Shown here piece by piece: positions 59,041 through 64,000 of a stretch of 64,000 nt of DNA. The notes below the pieces were generated by a model. The model saw only the letters and a list, made by a program, of their open reading frames with translations. It was not told the origin of the DNA and made no database searches. Origin of the DNA: Flavobacterium phragmitis (GTDB taxonomy: Bacteria; Bacteroidota; Bacteroidia; Flavobacteriales; Flavobacteriaceae). The stretch's first letter is position 1; each line of letters opens with the position of its first letter. A program made the translations under genes and the position numbers. The stretch spans positions 171,289-235,288 of the forward strand of contig NZ_FOMH01000009.1 in NCBI RefSeq assembly GCF_900112575.1. Reading direction: 5' to 3'.

Positions 59041-59067
59041 AGTTGTTTTTAGAAACAGCTTTTTTTA
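59041..59067 (+). terminator. Probable terminator after the TIGR04222-like gene
   Basis: AGTTGTTT (59041-59048) pairs with AAACAGCT (59053-59060) with one G-U pair and a 4-base loop, followed by TTTTTT. Confidence 0.5.
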
Positions 59068-59079
59068 CATCAGTTATCA

Positions 59080-59257
59080 TTCCGTTGGAATGTTTCGTTG
59101 GTAGAAAAAATTATAACGTTACCGGTATTTCACGTTCCGTAGGAACGTTTGTGTTTTGCCATTTTTTAATAATACAACATATCAAACGTTCCTACGGAAC
59201 GTAAATAAATTGGATAATCATTTTTCTACTACCAATGAGATGTTCCTACGGAACATT
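59080..59257. repeat. Family I compound palindrome (GTTCCGTAGGAACG type)
   Basis: Inner arms CACGTTCCGTAGGAACGTTT (59131-59150) and AAACGTTCCTACGGAACGT (59184-59202) pair almost perfectly and are each palindromic. Outer arms ATTCCGTTGGAATG with TTGGTAGAAAAAATTAT mirror ATAATCATTTTTCTACTACCAA with TGTTCCTACGGAAC. It resembles REP elements mobilised by RAYT-type transposases. It occupies most of the 404-base gap before the GH29 gene. Confidence 0.85.
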
Positions 59258-59365
59258 TAAAAAGCATAAATGCTTTTAAACCTGTTGTTGGTCGAAATTC
59301 TGTTCCATCAAAAATCAATTTATAGTACATTTATGCTTTATCGACTATTTTAAAGCAGTTCAGCA

Positions 59366-61459
59366 ATGAAAAAAATATTTCTTTCCTTATGCCTTTTAGG
59401 TGCAATTTCTAATGCTTCAAGTCAGGAATTTGCTAATGCACCAAAACCTTTTGGTCCAGTTCCAACGCAAAAACAAATCGATTGGCAGGAAATGGAATTT
59501 TATGCTTTTGTGCACTTTTCATTAAATACTTTTACCAATAAAGAATGGGGTTTTGGAGACGAATCGCCTGAACTTTTTAACCCAACGCAATTAGACGTTC
59601 GTCAGTGGGCGAGAATAGTTAAGGAAGCCGGAATGAAGGGAATTATTCTAGTCGCTAAGCATCATGATGGTTTTTGTCTTTGGCCTTCGGCATATACAGA
59701 ACGTTCTGTAAAGAATTCGCCTTGGGAAAACGGAAAAGGAGATTTGGTAAAAGAATTGGCTGCAGCCTGTAAAGAATACGATTTAAAATTAGGACTATAT
59801 CTTTCTCCTTGGGACAGAAATCATCCGCAATACGGCAAACCGGAATATATTACGTATTTCAGAAATCAGTTAAAGGAGTTATTGACCAACTACGGAGATG
59901 TTTTCGAAATGTGGTTTGATGGTGCCAATGGTGGAGACGGTTATTACGGCGGCGCAAACGAAACCAGAAAAATCAATACGCTTACTTATTACAATTGGGA
60001 CGAAACGTATAAATTAATTTACAGTATCGCACCAAAAACATTAGTTTGGGGCGTTGGTCCATCTGAAGCAAGATGGATTGGAAATGAAGAAGGACGCGCC
60101 GGAAAAACCAATTGGTCTTTATTACGCCAAAAAGATGAATTGGCTGGAAAAGTACATTATACCGAATTTATGTCCGGACATGAAGACGGAGAAAAATGGG
60201 TTCCAGGAGAAGCAGACGTTTCCATCAGACCAGGATGGTTTTATCATTCGGTTGAAGATGATAAAGTGCGCTCGCTTGACGAAATGGTCGATATCTATTA
60301 TGAATCGATTGGACGAAATGCTACTTTATTATTAAACCTTCCAGTAGACAGACGCGGATTGGTTCATGAAAATGACGAAGCAAGATTGAAAGAACTGGTT
60401 GCCACAATTAAAGCCGATTTCAAAAAAGAACTTTTAGCAGGAATTCAGGTTCAGGCTTCGAACATTCGCGCAAACGATTCTAATTTTGGTCCTCAGAATG
60501 TAATCGACGGAGATAAAAATACCTATTGGGCAACCGATGATAAAGTAAAACAAGCTACGGTTGAATTTACGTTTAAAAAACCAACGGAAATGAATAGAGT
60601 TTTGCTTCAGGAGTATATTAAATTAGGTCAACGTGTAAAAGCATTTTCTATCGAAGCAAAAGTGGATGGGCAGTGGAAAACCATTGCCAATGAAACTACA
60701 ATTGGTTACAAAAGAATTCTGCGTTTAGACAGAGTTACGGCAACGGCGCTTAGAGTGAATATTCTGGATGCAAAAGCAGGATTTGTAATCAGTACAATTG
60801 AGGCGTACAATGCACCGACTTTTGTAAAAGAACCAAATATTGGCAGAGATAAAAATGGTTTGGTTACAATTATATCGGAAGAAGGAAATGCTGTTTATTA
60901 TACTTTGGATGGAAAAACACCATCGGAAAAAAGCACTTTGTATAAAGCACCATTTAAGTATAATAAAGCGGTAGAAATAAAAGCTATTGCAAGAAATACG
61001 AAAGAGAAAATCAATAGTGGGGTTAAAGCAGCAAAATATGGCGTTTCTAAAGAAAAATGGAAAATTGTTTCAGTTTCAAGTGGAGATGATAAATCGGCAG
61101 AAAGGATTATTGACGGCGATGCCAATACCGATTGGGCTTTTGGAAATGATGAGAACAAACTGCCGCAAACTGTTGTTATAGATATGGGGGAATTGGTCAG
61201 TATTAAAGGTTTTACCTATACTCCACAACAGGTTGGCAACAATTTAAATTTGATTTCAAATTATGAGTTGTATACAAGTGTAGATAATTTTTACTGGGAC
61301 AAACAATCCGAAGGAGAATTTTCGAATATCAAACATAACCCAATTGAACAGATTAAGAGTTTTTCTGCGGTTAAAGCAAGATTTTTGAAATTTGTCGCTA
61401 CAGGTGCTGTAGGAAAAGCGCAAACAGTTTCGATTGCCGAAATTGGAGTTGTCGAATAA
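59366..61459 (+). CDS. Alpha-L-fucosidase, GH29 family, with two F5/8-type modules
   Basis: Secreted retaining fucosidase of 697 residues, signal peptide ending ASSQ at about residue 20. The catalytic (beta/alpha)8 domain (about 25-345) contains FYAFVHFSLNTFTNKEWGFG, AKHHDGFCLWPS (substrate-binding HH) and MWFDGANGG with nucleophile D185. Then follow a discoidin/F5-8-type module (about 355-480, NVIDGDKNTYWATDD), a chitobiase-C-terminal-like segment (about 490-555, YYTLDGKTPSEKSTLY) and a second F5/8-type module (about 560-697, RIIDGDANTDWAFG). This multi-module form is typical of Bacteroidota GH29 enzymes acting on host or algal glycans. The location next to nagB hints at amino-sugar-containing substrates; a link to the pectin locus is possible but unproven. 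Confidence 0.93.
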   Translation: MKKIFLSLCLLGAISNASSQEFANAPKPFGPVPTQKQIDWQEMEFYAFVHFSLNTFTNKEWGFGDESPELFNPTQLDVRQWARIVKEAGMKGIILVAKHHDGFCLWPSAYTERSVKNSPWENGKGDLVKELAAACKEYDLKLGLYLSPWDRNHPQYGKPEYITYFRNQLKELLTNYGDVFEMWFDGANGGDGYYGGANETRKINTLTYYNWDETYKLIYSIAPKTLVWGVGPSEARWIGNEEGRAGKTNWSLLRQKDELAGKVHYTEFMSGHEDGEKWVPGEADVSIRPGWFYHSVEDDKVRSLDEMVDIYYESIGRNATLLLNLPVDRRGLVHENDEARLKELVATIKADFKKELLAGIQVQASNIRANDSNFGPQNVIDGDKNTYWATDDKVKQATVEFTFKKPTEMNRVLLQEYIKLGQRVKAFSIEAKVDGQWKTIANETTIGYKRILRLDRVTATALRVNILDAKAGFVISTIEAYNAPTFVKEPNIGRDKNGLVTIISEEGNAVYYTLDGKTPSEKSTLYKAPFKYNKAVEIKAIARNTKEKINSGVKAAKYGVSKEKWKIVSVSSGDDKSAERIIDGDANTDWAFGNDENKLPQTVVIDMGELVSIKGFTYTPQQVGNNLNLISNYELYTSVDNFYWDKQSEGEFSNIKHNPIEQIKSFSAVKARFLKFVATGAVGKAQTVSIAEIGVVE

Positions 61460-61554
61460 AAGGCAGATATTGAAATATTTTTAAAAAATATTTTATCCGT
61501 TAAAACTCTACGCGGTGAAATATTTATAGAATTGCTATAAAAAAAATGAAAAAA

Positions 61555-61615
61555 AAGCTCCAACGGAGCGACATATAATAAGATTCTAGAAAAATATGTC
61601 GCTCCATTGGAGCTT
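61555..61615. repeat. Family J palindrome (AAGCTCCAACGGAGCGACAT type)
   Basis: 21-bp arms 61555-61575 and 61595-61615 with one mismatch; each also contains the smaller dyad GCTCC-AACGGAGC. It is the only feature in the 341-base gap apart from the promoter-like site further on. REP-like. Confidence 0.88.
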
Positions 61616-61738
61616 GGATTTTGTAAGTGTTGATTATTTTCTATAAATATTAAGCTTCCTAAGCTTTAAAAAAAGGGTGTTTTTTTGAGACTGCCTTTTT
61701 TTGTTTTCTGCCGAACGACAGCCGTTATTAGTCGAATT

Positions 61739-61772
61739 TTTGGTAATAATGGATAATATAATTCTACTTTTA
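61739..61772 (+). promoter_or_regulatory. Candidate promoter for nagB
   Basis: TTTG at 61739-61742 and TACTTTTA at 61765-61772 (one mismatch to TAnnTTTG) with a 22-base spacer. The start codon is 28 bases after it. Weak. Confidence 0.35.
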
Positions 61773-61800
61773 TCTTGCGTTAATTAAATCAGCGAGAGAT

Positions 61801-63714
61801 ATGATTAAAGAAGATATAGGTTTTAGGGAAGCAGGGAAATTTGAAGAAACTCGTTTTGAAAAAATTCACAATGTTATTTTCGAATCGTCGCAAGAAGCTT
61901 CTGTATTGGTCGCTCGAGAAATCGCTAATTTAATTCAGAGAAAAAATGAGCTGAACGAACCTTGTGTTTTAGGTTTGGCTACAGGATCTTCTCCTATCAA
62001 AGTTTACGAAGAACTAGTTAGAATGCACAAAGAGGAAGGACTTAGTTTTGCTAATGTTGTTACCTTTAATTTGGACGAATATTATCCTATGGATAAAAAT
62101 GATATTCAGAGTTATTACCATTTTATGCATGAGCATCTGTTTCATCATGTAAATATTCATCCTGAAAATATTAATATTCCTGACGGGCAGGTGAGTCCCG
62201 AGGAATTACAACAGTATTGTATCGATTACGAAATGAAAATTATCTCTTATGGAGGGTTGGATTTTCAGCTTTTAGGAATCGGAAGAACGGGGCATATTGG
62301 TTTTAATGAACCTGGTTCGCATGTAAATTCGGGAACTAGAAATATTACTTTGGATCATATTACCAGAGTTGACGCGGCTTCTTCTTTTTTAGGAATAGAT
62401 AATGTTCCGAGAAAAGCCATTACGATGGGAATTGGTACTGTTAGAAATGCAAAAAGAATTGTTTTACTAGGATGGGGAATCAGTAAAGCAGGGATTATAA
62501 AAAAGACAATCGAAGGGAAAGTTTCTTCGCAAGTGCCAGCGACGTATCTACAAGAGCATGACAACACAACATTTGTTCTAGATACCGAAGCTTCGTCTGA
62601 ATTGACAAGAGTGAAAACCCCTTGGCTGGTTAAGTCTTGCGTTTGGACAGATGAATTAAAATTAAAAGCGGTGGCTTGGTTGAGTGAGCTGACTAAAAAA
62701 CCGTTTTTAAAGTTGACGGATAAAGATTATAACGACAACGGAATGTCGAGTCTTTTGACAGAAGAAGGAACTGCATACGATTTGAACATTAAGATGTTTA
62801 ATAAAATGCAGCAAACTATCACAGGTTGGCCAGGAGGAAAACCAAATGCTGATGATACATACAGACCAGAACGTTCTACGCCGGAAAAGAAAAGAGTAAT
62901 CATTTTTAGTCCGCACCCAGATGATGATGTGATTTCGATGGGAGGAACTTTTGATCGTTTGATAGAGCAGGGGCATGAAGTTCATGTAGCGTATCAGACC
63001 TCTGGAAATATAGCGGTTTCTAATGAAGAAGCTCTGAAGTTTGCAGAAATTTCAAAAGCATTAAATCCTGATTCTAAAATATCTGACGGAATTATTGAAT
63101 TTCTTCAAAATAGAACAGGAAATGAGATTGATTCGTTAGAAGTTAGAAAATTAAAAGGATTAATTAGAAGAAGCGAATCTTTTGGAGCAACACGTTATTT
63201 AGGTTTGCCAGATTCTAATGTACACTTTTTAGATCTTCCGTTTTACGAAACAGGAACAGTCAAAAAGAATAATCTTTCGGATGCAGATGTTGACATTATG
63301 TGCGACATTATTGAAAGAATAAAACCGCATCAAATTTATGCTGCTGGAGATTTAGCAGATCCGCATGGAACTCATAAAGTGTGTTTGGACAGTTTGTTTG
63401 AAGCTTTAAAAAGACTTAAACAGAAAAGCTTTATGAAGGATTGTTGGGTTTGGCTTTACAGAGGCGCTTGGCATGAATGGGAATCGTACCAAATTGACAT
63501 GGCAGTACCAATGAGTCCTGATCAGGTTTTAAAGAAACGACATGCTATTTTTTATCACCAGTCTCAAAAAGATGGCGTTATGTTCCAAGGGGATGACAGT
63601 AGAGAGTTTTGGGTGCGAGTTGAAGACAGAAACAGATTGACTGCAGAAAAATATCACAACTTAGGATTAGCAGATTATTCGGCTATTGAGGCGTTTAAGC
63701 GTTATCATTTCTAA
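61801..63714 (+). CDS. nagB: Glucosamine-6-phosphate deaminase fused to a LmbE/PIG-L deacetylase-like domain
   Basis: Cytoplasmic 637-residue protein converting glucosamine-6-phosphate to fructose-6-phosphate and ammonia. The N-terminal NagB domain (about 20-270) shows LGLATGSSPIKVYEEL (phosphate loop), NLDEYYPM with D92, and GIGRTGHIGFNEPGS (active-site loop). The C-terminal domain (about 360-600) shows SPHPDDDVISMGG, with zinc ligands H372, D374 and D375, and DPHGTH with H522 and H525, which is the LmbE/PIG-L fold. The long fused form is standard for Bacteroidota NagB. The role of the second domain is not established; it could deacetylate amino sugars. A good terminator follows. Confidence 0.94.
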   Translation: MIKEDIGFREAGKFEETRFEKIHNVIFESSQEASVLVAREIANLIQRKNELNEPCVLGLATGSSPIKVYEELVRMHKEEGLSFANVVTFNLDEYYPMDKNDIQSYYHFMHEHLFHHVNIHPENINIPDGQVSPEELQQYCIDYEMKIISYGGLDFQLLGIGRTGHIGFNEPGSHVNSGTRNITLDHITRVDAASSFLGIDNVPRKAITMGIGTVRNAKRIVLLGWGISKAGIIKKTIEGKVSSQVPATYLQEHDNTTFVLDTEASSELTRVKTPWLVKSCVWTDELKLKAVAWLSELTKKPFLKLTDKDYNDNGMSSLLTEEGTAYDLNIKMFNKMQQTITGWPGGKPNADDTYRPERSTPEKKRVIIFSPHPDDDVISMGGTFDRLIEQGHEVHVAYQTSGNIAVSNEEALKFAEISKALNPDSKISDGIIEFLQNRTGNEIDSLEVRKLKGLIRRSESFGATRYLGLPDSNVHFLDLPFYETGTVKKNNLSDADVDIMCDIIERIKPHQIYAAGDLADPHGTHKVCLDSLFEALKRLKQKSFMKDCWVWLYRGAWHEWESYQIDMAVPMSPDQVLKKRHAIFYHQSQKDGVMFQGDDSREFWVRVEDRNRLTAEKYHNLGLADYSAIEAFKRYHF

Positions 63715-63784
63715 GTGCTTTTTGCAGCAATAAAGATAATAGACTATTTCATGGTTTATTTTGGTTAGTTACCTATAATTGAGA

Positions 63785-63822
63785 GAAAATGCGGTCGTGG
63801 TTGGCCGCATTTTCGTTTTTTT
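63785..63822 (+). terminator. Intrinsic terminator after nagB
   Basis: Perfect 10-bp stem GAAAATGCGG (63785-63794) with CCGCATTTTC (63805-63814), a 10-base loop and seven T residues to 63822. Confidence 0.93.
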
Positions 63823-63842
63823 ATATGGTTTAGAAGTAAAAA

Positions 63843-63935
63843 AGTTATGGGTTATGAGTTATAAGTTGAAGAAACTTTAATCTCAAACGTACAACGTACA
63901 ACGTATAACCTATAACGTATAACGTATAACCTTTA
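63843..63935. repeat. Imperfect tandem/inverted repeat (ATAACGTATAACGT type)
   Basis: Degenerate 7-base units (AACGTAC, AACGTAT, ATAACCT) are repeated at 63888-63935. The left part (GTTATGGGTTATGAGTTATAAG) is a rough mirror, so the segment can fold back. Simple-sequence type; no spacer pattern. Confidence 0.65.
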
Positions 63936-63937
63936 AC

Positions 63938-64000
63938 TTAAATCGAAGAGTTCAGGATTTTTTGTTTCACTTCGTCTATGTAAGATCTTCCTATAACATA
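63938..64000 (-). CDS. C-terminal end of a minus-strand gene, possibly a LytTR-type regulator
   Basis: The last 20 codons plus TAA of a gene that starts beyond the right edge. The readable end is YVIGRSYIDEVKQKILNSSI. The phrase GRSYxxEVK near the C-terminus is typical of LytTR DNA-binding domains of response regulators, so that is the best guess. It converges on nagB, with the terminator and a low-complexity repeat between them. Confidence 0.5.
   Translation of the reverse strand, partial: YVIGRSYIDEVKQKILNSSI

Noticed and set aside
63888..63935. Tandem AACGTAT/ATAACGT units as a possible attachment site or origin
   Set aside because: It is simple degenerate sequence with no integrase or replication gene beside it.

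Overview
The window looks like a Flavobacterium-type member of the Bacteroidota. The base composition is AT-rich, there are no Shine-Dalgarno-like sites, secreted lipoproteins have short lipoboxes, there is a SusC/SusD outer-membrane pair, and the clearest promoter fits the Bacteroidota pattern TTTG-N19-TAnnTTTG. Almost every gene lies on the plus strand.

Region 1 (start to about 52.4 kb) is one large pectin utilisation locus, whose first gene is cut by the left edge. In order it encodes: a PL1 pectate lyase (partial), a GH127-type beta-L-arabinofuranosidase, a CE8 pectinesterase, SusC, SusD, a PL1, a DUF3826-type protein, a second closely related PL1, a two-domain beta-helix plus barrel protein of unknown activity, a GH140-type apiosidase, a GH28 polygalacturonase, a GH43-like enzyme, a BNR-like propeller protein, a GH78 rhamnosidase, an STN-fused esterase resembling CE19, a GH95, an MGH1-like (alpha/alpha)6 hydrolase, a membrane-anchored protein of unknown role, a second GH78, a DinD-like protein, a BNR/sialidase-like lipoprotein, a xylose-isomerase-like barrel lipoprotein, a GH67/GH20-like enzyme and two GH2 enzymes. 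Backbone cutting (PL1, CE8, GH28) is combined with enzyme types known from rhamnogalacturonan II (RG-II) side-chain breakdown (GH140, GH127, GH95, GH78, GH2, CE19-like). I therefore infer a homogalacturonan/RG-II locus. No dedicated regulator (HTCS, sigma/anti-sigma pair) is visible in it.

Region 2 (52.4 to 59 kb) is a set of small unrelated genes: a lipoprotein, an SDR dehydrogenase, a small dimeric-barrel protein, an AraC regulator, a MazG-like protein, a YdeI-family protein, a Pr6Pr membrane protein, a possible 51-residue minus-strand gene remnant, and a TIGR04222-like membrane protein gene broken by two opposite frameshifts.

Region 3 (59 kb to end) holds a GH29 alpha-L-fucosidase with carbohydrate-binding modules, a NagB-LmbE fusion (glucosamine-6-phosphate deaminase) with a good terminator, and the last 20 codons of a minus-strand gene, possibly a LytTR regulator.

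The most striking non-coding feature is that nearly every gap in the pectin locus carries one or more long, near-perfect palindromes from about a dozen families. Several are inserted inside one another. No tRNA, rRNA, CRISPR array or transposase gene was seen.
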